Below, piece after piece: positions 22,610 through 34,413 of a DNA stretch of 64,000 nucleotides. Source of the DNA: Agarophyton chilense (Eukaryota; Rhodophyta; Florideophyceae; Gracilariales; Gracilariaceae). The stretch covers positions 248,001-312,000 of the forward strand of contig JARGXX010000010.1 of NCBI GenBank assembly GCA_030374765.1. The letters are read 5' to 3'. Every line of letters begins with the position of its first letter. The stretch's first letter is position 1. The position numbers and the translations under genes are program-made. A model generated the notes under the pieces. The model had not been told where the DNA came from, ran no database searches, and was given only the letters and a program-made list of their open reading frames with translations.

Positions 22610-23143
22610 TTGGAATGATTGAGCCGAAGGAAGTAGGATTTTTATGGTGGATCCAAAAGCCGGAATAGTTCTAATCAAATATCCAACATATGTACTTGGT
22701 TTGGTGTTCGAGTCTTTTTAATTTGTATTTGGCGCTTAATGTCTGCTGCATTTCATCGAACATTCCGGAATGTGGTGAATCAGCCAACAGGACATCGGTG
22801 ACTAAGCCAACTGTTGTATAGTTGTTATTAGATTTGTGTTAGAATACGTTGTGGTCTGCTTTGAGGGCTTGGTTACAATATGAGGTGCGGTGTGTGGCCA
22901 GTCTTTTGCTGTAAAGGAAAGCAGCGGGAGGTGTTCCATATAGGTTTTTAATAATTTTTGCTTTCCCTTTAGGACGTTTGAAAGTTTCATCAATGCGGGG
23001 TGGTTCATATATGTAAACAGGATTTTTGTGGTCATTTTTTCGTGAAGATACGCACATTTTATGTCTAAGTGTTTATGATTTGGTAGGGTGTGGGCAGCAA
23101 TGGATAGATTGAGCCTCGTAGTGGTATTTTTTTAGGTTGTATG
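22610..23143 (-). mobile_element. Ty1/copia RT fragment (minus strand)
   Basis: A minus-strand segment near 22840-23060 reads like the middle of a copia reverse transcriptase: a VYIYEPP stretch, then KIIKNLYGTPPAA, corresponding to the family's VYMxQPxGF and LxKSLYGLKQAPR region. It resembles the matching part of the element at 32522-36151. It is a short broken fragment, cut off on its 5' side by the gypsy element starting at 23144. Confidence 0.55.
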
Positions 23144-23591
23144 TGTAACGCAATGACGGGTTAAGTCAGCGCACGAGTCTCGACCGGTGGTAGCGAGGTA
23201 GAGCGGGTCCTAAGGTTCGAATCCTTGACGGCGGCACTCCCAGAGTACTTGGTTCAATGGGCTGGCGTTTACTGCGTAGTCCTACAGGTTGGAGCTACAG
23301 AAACGATGGCTTGAAGACCAAAGGGTGGAACTAATGTACCAAAAGGGGTTATTTAGAATCCTAACGGTGCTTCCCTTACTCTAATGGAGAAGCGTCACTC
23401 GAGCCAGGTAAATAGTAATGGCCAGGCACTGGGATCTCCCTGGCACTGTAATGGTGATCAATTTCACTAATTAAAACAAAATTAATAATCTAAATGAGTT
23501 CAGCTGAGGTCGGCCAGTCCACGTGGCGTCTGTAAGATCCCTCAGGGCCCGGCGGCTTACAGGGCTCAACTGTCATCGTTGCTCCTTCACA
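23144..23591 (-). repeat. Gypsy LTR, 3' copy in pol sense
   Basis: A 448-bp repeat, TGT...ACA at both ends in either reading. It is a direct copy of 29301-29748 and inverted to 17303-17749. On the plus strand it contains the tRNA-like sequence GGTTCGAATCC at 23214-23224 preceded by TAGCGAGGTAGAGC at 23191-23204. Confidence 0.9.
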
Positions 23592-23864
23592 TATCTCCGT
23601 CCTTAGGATTCGACCGTCACGGCGAAGTCTAGATGGCCTCATGATTGACCCAGGAGACGTGAGCGCCTAGTTGCTCCCAGTACCATTGGGAGCGACGGAA
23701 CGTCGCGTCGTCATCACCTGCGGGGGTACGAGGCAAAGTGAGCTGACCATTGGCGCCAGGGTGGCAATTAATTTGCCAAACGACTGAAACTCATGCGCGC
23801 TGTGGACACTGGCTATAGGTCTATCACCGGCGTATTCCTCGTGGCGCGGTAGCGCGAGGGTCTC

Positions 23865-26151
23865 TTGGCTTCTTCTCCACTGACGCTCATTGGGGCCGTC
23901 CTTAGTCTCCGATCTTCTTTTGGTGACCCTCCGCGCTTCGTCTACAGTGGTTTACACCTGTCAGCCCGCTCCGGTCGATTCAGTCGTCTTGTCTTCTCAT
24001 CATGGTATTTTCCCATTGGTCGCGCGCAATGCCTAACTCGCCTTTTAAGCCCATCGGATACGCCGTTCTCCCTCCGGACTTTGTCGCTTCCGTCGTTCGT
24101 CCTATTCACTCCTCGGCGGACCAGTCTGTGGGCAGCGGCACCATGGCTTTGAACAACCACGCCGGGAGCTCCTCGGGATACCAAGTGGCCTACGAACGCC
24201 CTGGAGACCGCTTTGACCATACCATCGGACGAAACCCACGGGCAGTACGCCATGCGGTTCTCCCGTCCTCTGTACAAGAATACAAAAGGTTCTGTCATAT
24301 GTATCTCGAGGTCCAGTGGTTTGCGACGATGCCCGACTTCTGGAGGGGCAGCAGGAACGCGCGCAGCGTCTCGTGGTATAACCGATGGTTGCATTATCCT
24401 ATGGATCCGCGTTCGGCAACGCGACGTCGCACCCTCGTCCAAGCGAACATTCGGGACAACCGCTGCGAGGAGGAAGCCGAGTACCAGTTCAGGGTGAACA
24501 AAATGCTCTAGGACCTATACACGGAGTTCATCTCGACTCATGTGAGATTTCCTCCGGCGTGTCATAACCTCTTGGCGCTCATGTGCTTTTGACCGCCGTA
24601 TGACCGCCTGTTATGGAAGTCCAATAGGGTCTATTAGAACGAGATTCAAGAGCCCGATGGTCGTTTGTGTCAATCCCTGGGGTTCTTCCACTGTTGGCAC
24701 CAGGTGGAGTTTCACGACATGAGCGCAGACAATAGTCTACCGCTATATCTGTTGCTTCCCCGCGTGGATGACAAGCAATGGGACATGTATTGGCGTGTCT
24801 CGCCGCTCCTTTTGGTTCCCACGCCATCTTTGGGGGCGTATCACTCGTCCCAACTCATGGGCGATGACAATGACCGAAGGTCTTTGCTCTCCTGGCAGGT
24901 ACTCTTCGTTGAGTTCGGCGTGATGTTCCTTATGGCCTTCCTGAGTACCGCAAAGTACGGAGTCCGTGGTAATGTCCGTGCGGATGGTTGGAGGGTATGG
25001 TACGGCGAGAATATATCTGGTCCGAAATCGCCTAATCCAGGTCCAGGATATCATGATCCACTTCCTAAGGAACCTGGGCATCCAGAATATTGTCCGTGGG
25101 ACCCAGTTCGACGTCAAGGAGACCGACGCTCTTTTGGATCATGTCCTACAAGTGGAGTGGGGTTTTAGGGGGTTTAGGGGTTTAGGGCAAGACTCCCTGG
25201 TTCCTTTGGTATGACCACGATAGCGACTCGTTCACGCCGATACCGTCACATCCGCAAGGTCGGGACGACGCTCGTGCCTATCCTGCGAAGCCTTTGAGGA
25301 ATCAACCATCCGACATCGCGAGGCGTCATGTGCCCGACTATTACCAGAAGGCCATTGGTTTCGATCCCCTGTGCTTCGATCCTGATGTGGAAGCCACACC
25401 GTCGGTTTCTGCTGGTATGTGCGATGGAGAATCCTTCGGTGAAGATCTCTTTGTCCTACCTGTAGAAGGCGTTAATCCTCCGGTCGAGGCCGCTGTTGTG
25501 TTGCCGACCGCTTCCCTTCCTCCAGCTCCTCAGGGCGCTGCTCCTCAGGATGAACTCTCATATAAGCCGCCCGTCGCCCAAGTGAACATCCCTCCTGGCG
25601 AGGTTACTGTCAAAGCCGAAAATACTGTAGGTGATGCCCTGGCTCAAACTCCCACTGCGGGTGTCGACATCGATACCTCCTCTCCGGTGCCACACTTTGC
25701 CACTTTGGTTACGGCTGTGGCTTTTGATCTCTGTCATGTCTGCCGTACCGTGGGTAATACGGTCTCGGTGGACATTGCGACAGTCCTGAGGGAAGCTTGC
25801 TTCTGGGCACGTCGCTCGGCGCGCTACGTCGAGGTTGTCCAACAGGGTCGGGATCAGGAGACCGCCATGGTCAACACGCTGCAGCAGAATGCCCAAGTGA
25901 TGTCCCAGAGGGTTACTGCCGACTTGGATGCCCGGTATGGTCAACGTTTGAGCGACCGAGAGGCATCCTCAGGTGACAATAGTTTCTCAGGTGACAATAG
26001 TTCCTCAGGTGGATCGCCGCCGAAGAAGCATTCTTGGCTCGCTGGTGCCGGTCCTAGTAGTCCAGTAGGCTCCTCTGGAAACCCTAGTCCGGTTTTCGCT
26101 TCTGTAGGTTCCAATGAGGACCACGGAGTAACTCCTGCGCCGCCCCAGTGA
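23865..26151 (+). other. Antisense reading frame of the gypsy family (fossil copy 1)
   Basis: This plus-strand region runs against pol and ends 65 bp from the end of pol, so the two are convergent. It codes for the same protein as the minus-strand frame at 15830-16918. In order: an N-terminal domain rich in aromatics and Arg, a shared FLRNLGIQNIVRGTQFD segment, a Pro/Val-rich linker, a helical segment around 25690-25950, and a Ser/Gly tail containing a repeated SSGDNSF-type unit. I recognise no family. It is a fossil with a few breaks. Candidates are an accessory antisense gene or a displaced gag-like gene. Confidence 0.6.
25157..25187 (+). repeat. Short TTTAGGG-like tandem tract
   Basis: About three to four units resembling the plant-type telomere repeat TTTAGGG, with variable G-run lengths, lying inside the gypsy element. 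It is too short to indicate a telomere. Confidence 0.6.
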
Positions 26152-26216
26152 GTCCTGTTGGCGTTAAGAGCACTTCTGCTAACCTTGAGGTCATGGAGAG
26201 GGCTGTTAGGCCTCTG

Positions 26217-29172
26217 TTAGTTAGTCAAATAAAGTAATGCTTGTGCTTTCTCAAGGTCGTTCCTGTATCTCAAACGGGCGTGACTCGGGACGTTGTTTAA
26301 CCTTGAAAGCGTCTCAGGTCTTTTCCAGGTGTCGCCTGTGGACTGGCTTTGTTCCCTGATGCGGTTGCTCCGGCGAACCGTTGTGCTTCGGCGAACCGTC
26401 GTGTCGGGAGGCGTTTTGAGAGACGTTTTGAGAGACGTTTTGGTATTATTAGGGCCAATGGTTTCCCCCTCCTGAAGGCTGTGCTCCGTGCTGCCTATTT
26501 TGGGCCAATAGCGGGCGATAAATGTAGCCGGAATGGTTTGAGGCTCTTGCCAGGTGTCTTCCTCAGGTGTGTAGGCGAACCAACGGATGCGATAGCGCAT
26601 AGTTTCATCTTCTCCGTGACCGGCGGAGATGATGCGTTCAATCACGTATTCCGGTTGTTGTTCATCCTCCGGAAAGAGAGTGTGGTCCAGAGAGGCGAAT
26701 CAATCGAAGTCGGTTGGAAGAGATGGGTCATCGTCATTGCCATTAGCCATCGGGTCCATGGGGTTAGTATGGTCCGCGGGGCCTGCCTTAGGAGGTGCGG
26801 GAATTTGTGCGGCAGCCTGAGGTCGTGGTGCTTCCGTTGGGCCACGGGACTGGGACGTTGGTGGTACGGAGGAACTGGGAGCTCGTGTCACTCGGTCAAT
26901 AGACACGGTGTCCTGTAGACCGTCAATGAGTAAAGTGATGGTGTGTTCATTGGCCTGAAGGACTTTGTATGGACCTGTAGAGCAGGATAAGAGCTTCCAC
27001 GTATTGTCCTTGAGTTCCTCAATGTCCTTCGGTGGCCAGTCCAGGTAAGACAGATCTCCTTTCCCATAGGTCAGTTTGTTCCAAACGGTTTTGTCGAAAT
27101 TGCACTTGTAGCGCCGTTGGGTTTTGGTTAGTACAGTTCTGGCAGACTGGAAAATGCTGTCAATGTGTCGGCGCGAGTAGCGCTTCTCCTGGGTAGGAGT
27201 CATCCCTTCGGTTATGTCCTGGGGTATGATCGACTCCTGAAGGTCAACAGCTATCGGTGGCGGCGATCTCGTTAGCCTTAAGTCGAAAGGCGTTGTCCCT
27301 GTGGAAGCGTGCACCTGCGTGTTGTAGGAATAAACCAGTGGCTCAACGTATTCGTCCCAGTCCAATCGGTGCTCTGAAACGTAGTGCGCCAATCGCTCCA
27401 GAAGGGTGCAGTTGAAGCGTTCGACTTGTGCATTGGTTTGCGGGTGGTACGCCGTGGTGGTCACATGTTCGATACCTAAGGTAGCACAGACTTGCGAAAC
27501 GGATTTGGATACAAACTGGCTGCCGTTACCCGTAAGGAGGTAGAGTGTCATGCCATATGGATACACCCAGTGGGACAGGAAGGCCGTGGCGACATCCGTG
27601 GCCGTTGTCTTTCCTAGGGGTAAGGCTCGGGTAAGTTAGTAAACCTATCTGTTAGAACCAAAACAAACCGTTTCCCATGGGACGAATTAGCCAAAGGCCC
27701 AAGTATATCCATTGAGACAAATTCCATTGGACTTGCAGTGGGAAAGAGATTCAGTTTGGCGTGATGGTTGGCGCGAGACCCTCGGATCTGTGCTAACGAT
27801 GCACTTTTCTGTGTGGTTTGCCACAGGTCCTGTGCCATTTGTGGCCAGTAGAAGAACTTCCTTAGGGTCTGGTAAATTCGTCGGCCTCCAGGATGACCAG
27901 CCAAGCGGGGAAAATGGGCGAGGTATAGGAAATGCGCCCTTAGCGAAGTTGGTATTACCCGTTGGAGTACGCCATCCAGCGGTGAGCAGCGAGATAGTAG
28001 TCCAAATCGGTCATAGTCGAACAGGCATCCTGCGGTTCCTACCAATTGGGCTGTTTTCTTGTAGTATTCGTCTTCGACCTGCGCCTGTAGGAGTTCTTCA
28101 ATGGCTATAGGGAGGAGGTCTTTTTTCTCCGGGGTTATCGCAATAACCTGAGGTGGTGCCGAATTGGGCGGTACTGTTTCCCAGTCTAATAGGTATACTT
28201 CGTTCTCCCTTACCTCAGGATCCTTCGATTGGGCCCTACCCATAAGGTAATCTGTTTCCGTATAGTCCTGCGGTCCATCATCTGTAAAAGGGGTGGGAAT
28301 TAGGTCGTTCAATGGGGCGTCATCAGTTCCGTCGGTAATGATTCGCGAGAGGGCATCTGCTGCCTGGTGCTGGATGCCTGGCATATAGGTTATCTCGTAG
28401 TCATCTTTTGACAGCCTGAGGCGCCACTCAGCGAGGCGACTCGATGCATCGGTCACATTGAGTAGCCAGTGGCGTGAATCATGGGCTGTCCTAATGGTAA
28501 ACCTAGTCCCCTCGAGGTATTGACGGAGTGTCAATACGGACCATAAGATGGCTAGACATTCTTTTTCGGTCGTACTGTAGTTTCGCTCCGCGCTCGTGAG
28601 CGTTCCGCTCCAGTAGCCAATAGTTAAATAGTCCTTCGGTAACTCCTGTTCCTTTAGCAGCGCACAACCCACTTGGACATCAGAGGCATCTGTGTCCAGG
28701 ACGAAAGGCCTATTGGGCTTTGGTAAGGCAATATGGGTGGGTTCAGCAATTTGTCATTTAGGGTCTGAAATGCCTCGTACTGGTCGTCGAAAAGGGCTTC
28801 GAACTCCGAAGGTGTTCCCTTCTTCAGCATCGCAATGAGAGGGGCCGCGCAGAGCTCACGGAGACGGGTCCAGAGAAGGTCGACAAGCCCTGCTGGCATA
28901 GTTTCTCTGATTCCTTCGGTCTGGTGGGTTTCTTCCTGAGGTGTGTCGGGCCTAGAGGTGGCCCTGGTGAGGCGTTCTCGTAAGCACGCTGCCACAGTGG
29001 GTTCTCGGCGAATCCTTTCAGGGTTATCCAGGGGGATCAGTACTTCTTGCAGCTGGCTCCTCGTGCTCCTGCGGTCGCTAGCGGTATCAACCTGAGGATC
29101 CCGACGTGGTTGTCGCACTTTGTCCTGCCATAGGAGTCCTATGGTCGGGTCGGTTGGGTGTGTTTCCTGCAT
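26217..29172 (-). other. Fossil gypsy pol region (RT end, RNase H, integrase, chromodomain)
   Basis: Minus-strand coding relics in the standard Ty3/gypsy order. The RT connection reads AAPLIAMLKKGTPSEF. RNase H has YSTTEKECLAILW. The integrase zinc region has HFPRLAGHPG...FYWPQM, and its core has DILGPL, DRFTN and a downstream NGSQF. The chromodomain follows. The chromodomain places it with chromoviruses, whose integrases target chromatin. The region is broken in several places. Confidence 0.85.
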
Positions 29173-29300
29173 CCATAATGGCGGTTGCTTCTGTACTTCT
29201 GGTCCGTTGGGGAATTAAACCAAAGGTTAGAATCAATATAATTATTCGTTTCAGTGGTCCGTTCAATTATTCCTAAGGTTTCTAAGTCAGGAGACCAAAA

Positions 29301-29748
29301 TGTAACGCAACGACGGGTTAAGTCAGCGCACGGTTCTCGACCGGTGGTAGCGTGATAGAGCGGGTCCTAAGGTTCGAATCCTTGACGGCGGCACTCCCAG
29401 AGTTCTTGGTGCAATGGGCTGGCGTTTACGGCGTAGTCCTACAGGTTGGAGCTACAAAAACGAAGGCTCGAAGACCAAACGGTAAAAAAAAAATATTCCA
29501 AAGGGGGTTATTTAGTATCCTAACGGGCCTCCCGTACTCTAAGGGAGAAGCGTCACTCGAGCCAAGTAAATAGTACCGGCGAGGCGCTGAGATCTCCCTG
29601 GCACTGTAGTGTTAATCTATTATACTAATTAAATTATATTAAGAATCTATATGAGTCCACCTGAGGTCGACCCATCCACGTGTCATCTCCAAGATCCTTC
29701 AGGGCCCGGCGGCTTACTGGGCTCAATTGTAATCACCGCTCCTTCACA
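29301..29748 (-). repeat. Gypsy LTR, 5' copy in pol sense
   Basis: A 448-bp direct copy of 23144-23591. On the plus strand it carries GGTTCGAATCC at 29371-29381 and TAGCGTGATAGAGC at 29348-29361. Confidence 0.9.
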
Positions 29749-30369
29749 CCCCTCTTGGACTGGAAAATAAGAACTCAACAAAAATCAACAAACAAAATTA
29801 CATCGATCGCAATGGTAGCGAAGTCCAATACAACATTTATCAGGTGAAACAATACATTCATGACCTATGTCAACATCTGATCCTCCACCCACCTCATACA
29901 TTAACATTCTTCACACTTTTTTATACAATACTCCGAACCTTGAGACAATTACACAAACCTCAATGTCACAGAGATTCTTCAACCGAAAGATCCACGATGT
30001 GCACTTCCACAATTTGAAGCTGCAAAAAGAAAGAGATCGACGGCTAGGGAAACGTGGAACTTGGAAAATAATCAAAACTGAAGACGTACCCGTCGGCTCT
30101 AATGTGCTGGGAGGAAGGTTGATCCCTATCATTAAGAACAAAGGAACACCAGAAGAACTATTCAAGGCTATGTTTATCGCACAAACACACAGAGATAAGA
30201 ACAAGAATTATCTCGACTACAACTCGACTACTATTCGAAAAAGCTCGATCAGGATCATTCTCTTCTTAGCAGCTAGTTTCGGTTTCATAACCTGGACTCA
30301 TGAAGTAAGTCAGGCCTACTTACAGAGTAACGGAATATTTTCGTATAGTGGCAAAAAGTCTGACCTTTG

Positions 30370-30905
30370 AGGTTGTCGATATACAACACTGACCTTGTAG
30401 GTGATGGATGCGAGGGATCATCGGCCACGCAGCTCCGGGCGAGCTACCATCTAGATGTTGTCAGCCACGTGTAGAGTTGACATGTACCTTCTGATTGAGT
30501 GATTTTTAGTACTTGTAATTGTAATTATATTTATTTTAGTACAGTAGTGGAGTGGCCACCTGGCACTGTAGCCAGCGCTGGCCAGGTCTCTGACACTAGG
30601 TCAGAGACCGTGCCTTGCTGGCACCTCCCGGGTGATCTGGAGTGTGCAGTCAACTGCATATAGGGAACTGCACCTTCCCCATCCTAATCTGATAAAGACA
30701 GGCACCACTTGGGTCACGACTATACCTTTTGGTTCATCGTTTCTCAACTACCACACAGGCTTTCCCGCGCGTCGACGCCTACCATCGTTCACCTACACGG
30801 TATAGGCTAGTTGCCCCGCCGTTTGCCCCTGCGGGTTTTCACGGTGCCCTGTTACCATCCAGGTTTATTACGTCTACCTTCTAAGGTTGAGCGTCACCAT
30901 GCTTC
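30370..30905. repeat. LTR-like insertion inside element B
   Basis: About 0.5 kb of non-coding sequence separates two RT-like stretches of element B. It contains a perfect 10-bp inverted repeat (30585-30594 / 30600-30609, 5-nt loop) and a neighbouring GCCAGCGCTGGC palindrome. The hairpin and the upstream GTGGCCACCTGGCA sequence recall the segment at 15350-15800. A solo LTR is the simplest reading; exact ends are not defined. Confidence 0.4.
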
Positions 30906-31759
30906 CGAGACAAGACAATAGCAGACCCCAGAGGTGATTGTACGACAAATATTGCCTCGATATGTTTATCTAAAACAATCAAAAGAATTTTAGCTATCCC
31001 CGAATTCGATATTTAAATTATGGAAACCTCTCTATGGAATCCCGGGCTCAGGAGATTACTGGAACAAAACCATGATAGATCTTCTCAAGGAGGAACCAAG
31101 GAAAAGGTGATATATCTCTGTTTCATAAGAAAACATATTAGATAGTATCGGGAGATATAGAAACCTATGTAGATGATTCTCTACTTTGCGGAACGAATCA
31201 TTTCTAAAGCACTCTGAAAAATCTCTGAAAAAATTCGAATCCCGAAAGAGAGAATTCGAAAACTTCAAGTTCTCAGGAAAGAATATTAGGACGAAAGGAA
31301 ACGAATTCGTTATTTATCAAAAGGACTACATCACCAAGCTGCAACCACTGGAAAGCGTGAAACACAAAGCCATTCGTTCTCTCACAGCGAAATTGTCTTG
31401 GATATTCAATTCAAGACCAAATATCTGCTTTATTGTGAACAAGCATACTCAAGAAACAGAAGAAGACTTTTCAAAGAATCAAGTAAAGCTAATCAACAAA
31501 CCCGCTTCTTATCTTCAGAAAGAAAATCACCAACACCTCACATTCAAAAATCTGGTTTTTCAAAGCTTGTGTCTACGGGTCAAATCGATTTTTTTGCCAA
31601 TAATGAAGATCTCACACCGAAACTTGGATATGTTGTTTTGCTTGCGGAAGAGCACAATAATTGCAACGCTATTAGTTATTACAGTTACAAAAGCAGAAGG
31701 GTAATTAGAAGTGTCTTCGGAAGAGAAGATTATGCCTTTCCAGGTGCACTTGACCACTC

Positions 31760-32380
31760 ATACAGCTGAGAAGAAAAGTATGATTGACATATCCGGTGTA
31801 CACGACTGTGTGGTATAAAGAAAAACGGTAGCGGGAGTGTAGAATCTGTCGGTTATAGGAAGCGCACAACGGGCTCGACCTAGCAGGCGGAGATTTGAGA
31901 TATCTGTATGGTGTGGCAAAACGAGCCACCGAAGGGGGCCACAAAACGGCGAACGTACTGGAACCATGTTAGTGAACGGTGATGCAAAGCGCAGAAAGGT
32001 CCGAAAAACCTTAAGAAAACTAGAATTGTCTTTATGGTTGACTGTAGAAACCCTAAGGGGTAAAAGTAGTCTAATAGGTGGTCTAATTTACAGTAGTGAC
32101 CGGGGTGGCTATGCTTGATGAAGAAATATATCTCAACAGCCTGCAAAACTACGGTCGCGCCGCTCCTAGCCACGTAGCAACGAGGAGGGGCACTGAAGGT
32201 GCGCCTCATTGTCCACATAATCTTATATATCTAATACTAAACTAGCAAAAATCTATCTTTATTGCTAACCAAGCTACTGCATTACGCGGCCCATACCTAC
32301 AACGATCCATGTCTAACACGTGGCATCATAAACTGGTAGTACTCACTGTATTACAGACAATTATGTAACAAATTGTATAT
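31760..32380. repeat. Non-coding insertion inside element B
   Basis: Copia-like coding stops near 31750 and a copia C-terminal motif reappears near 32400. The stretch between contains a TATAAAG sequence (about 31815) and no coding similarity. It may be another solo LTR; ends are undefined. Confidence 0.3.
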
Positions 32381-32521
32381 GTACTGTAAGATACGTAAGA
32401 TCAAGGGAAAATTCTGCGGATGTGTTTACAAAGCTCACATTGAATAAAGAGTTGGAAAAAGAATTACTTGAAAATAAGATTGTTAATCAAACGGAAAACT
32501 GGTTCATACGGAAGAATAGTC

Positions 32522-32609
32522 TGTCAAACATTACAATAGAAATAGCCAGTATTTAGGGAAAGCAAAGAAGAGCTCAAAGTAAAGGTCCGGATAGAGTCTT
32601 CCTCACACA
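32522..32609 (+). repeat. Left 88-bp terminal repeat of element C
   Basis: Begins TGTCAAACATTAC and ends CCTCACACA. The matching repeat is at 36064-36151. Copia LTRs are usually some hundreds of bp, so 88 bp is unusually short. Confidence 0.85.
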
Positions 32610-34389
32610 GGTTATGCGCCCACGCACCCGCTGCGGCAAACCCACACACCCCTAAATCTCACACACACAACAAACCCGCATACCATACAACGCAACACGA
32701 ATTCTCCAGATCCCCGACTCCTCCGCCGTCAAAGACGGCAGCACGCAGAACACATCAACGAACTATACAGGAACGCCACACAAGAAGCAAACGACAGACA
32801 TCAACACAAAGACACAACACAACATTACCCAATGGAGCACGAGAGACAACCCAGGCTCCCAGAACTACACAAAGCCAATTATGCACCATGGTATCTCGCT
32901 CTTGAAACATACGCAACAACAATCGACGCCACAGAACATCTTTCCAGCAATCCTTCTCTTCCAACAGATCCAGCAGATCTCAGGCGACACACACAGAACA
33001 AGTCCAAATTACTCTCCGCCATACTGAGCAGCGTACCATCCGACATCCTCGGACTCTTACTAGTTCCGGAAGACCGACTCAAACCACACATGGGATACAT
33101 CATAGACACCCATCACCGCCCGCCCCAAATACTAGCACAAACTCCGTGGATTAACTCGCAATACCAAGTTAAGGGCACACTCGTAGATCAAAACCAGGCG
33201 CACACAGCCCGAACATTACCACGTAAATCACGGGCAACAAGCAAAACCACACCCCCCCCCATCTACCGTAGCCCAGAAACGACCAACCACAACCAAAGCG
33301 AGCAAGCCAGCATCTTCATTGCAACAAGCAGCCCCCCCCACCAACCCTGCTGCACAACCCAAAACAACCACACACTCGCTTCACCTCCTATCCAACCCCA
33401 GAAAGCATAAACAGCAGTCAAACGATCACTTGCTGGCTCACGACTGGCACATACGCATGAATCCCGCTCACCCATGGAAACTAGCACTAACGGCCAAACA
33501 AAGACTACTCCCCACAATGCCGACACCCTTCCCCACAGACATCAAACTCTCATGCAGTGCATGTCATCACGCCCAACTAGCCCCCGCACCACACACACCA
33601 ACAAGCCACACATATCAGGTGGGAGCATACGTCAGCTCAGGCACTTGTGGACCAATCAAACCAACGTCCAAGCATGGACACAACCACATACTCCTGATCA
33701 CCTGTGCGCGAAGTCGCTTTACATTTGCCCATTTCGTCAAAGACCGCAAGGACATTCCCACCTACATCAGCCAAACACTCGAACACATACGCCATAAAAT
33801 GAAACACCCGCTGACATACTTCCGTGCGGACAACGCCAAAGAGTATACATCATCAACTATGCAACAAATATACCAACAGCACAAGGTGCAACTTCACCTC
33901 CGCACCCCGCACCAACCGCAAGAAAACTCAATCGCTGAAAGGCTAAACAGAACAATTATGAACTCGGTACGAGCGCTCTTACAAACCGCCAAACTCCCCG
34001 ATGAATACTGGGAAGATGCCGCCCGCGACACGGTTTACAAGTATAATCTCCTCCATCATGTCGCAATTAACACATCACCATTCAACCTATGGTACGGGGT
34101 CCCACCACCACCACAAACACTATTCATCTTTGGGGAGCTCGGCACAATACCAATATATGCCCCCAAGAGCAAACTAAATCCAAGAGCAGATCCGGTCCGG
34201 TACATGTACCCAATATCGCACAAACACATCGTGGTACTCAATCTCAAGACACACCAATACCAGAGCATACGAACCAAGGACTTTCATCCATACCACAAAT
34301 ACAAGGACCCCACAGCCACCACCATATCAGCGTTCAAGGCCAGGACCCTACCGCGACCACACCTCCCCACGGAAATCCGAATCAATACA

Positions 34390-34413
34390 CCCCCCCCCCC
34401 CCCCCCCCCCCCC
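34390..34413. repeat. 24-nt poly-C homopolymer
   Basis: An uninterrupted run of 24 C inside element C. Its length is likely unstable in vivo and unreliable in sequencing. Confidence 0.9.

Larger units (their letters stand above)
23144..29748 (-). mobile_element. Ty3/gypsy chromodomain-type LTR element with antisense frame
   Basis: Two direct 448-bp LTRs (23144-23591 and 29301-29748) flank 5.7 kb. On the minus strand, pol parts run from 29172 to 26217 in gypsy order: end of reverse transcriptase, RNase H, integrase (zinc-binding region, catalytic core with TDRF and YHPQTNAQVERF), and a C-terminal chromodomain (RIRWFAY...EEDTWQEP). A candidate tRNA primer site beginning TGGTCTCC lies three bases inside the right LTR (29281-29297, minus), so the element's sense is minus. 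Between the chromodomain and the left (3') LTR a second frame runs on the plus strand. I see no gag on the pol strand. The element is broken, with several breaks. The LTRs differ at very roughly 12-14% of positions by eye, so it is old. No target duplication is visible. Confidence 0.8.
29749..32521 (+). mobile_element. Ty1/copia relic (element B), left part
   Basis: Plus-strand copia pol fragments. The start of reverse transcriptase lies near 29950-30350 (GTWKII...VLGGRLIP and the SFGFITWTHEVSQAYLQS segment), later RT around 31180-31500, RNase H pieces around 31560-31720, and a C-terminal ADVFTK-like motif near 32410. At least two stretches inside are not copia-like (about 30370-30905 and 31760-32380) and look like later insertions. 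The element at 32522-36151 is inserted in it, so B is older. There are many breaks; its own terminal repeats were not found. Confidence 0.65.

Noticed and set aside
25157-25187. Telomere or chromosome end at the TTTAGGG-like tract
   Set aside because: Only three to four irregular units, inside a mobile element, with genes on both sides.
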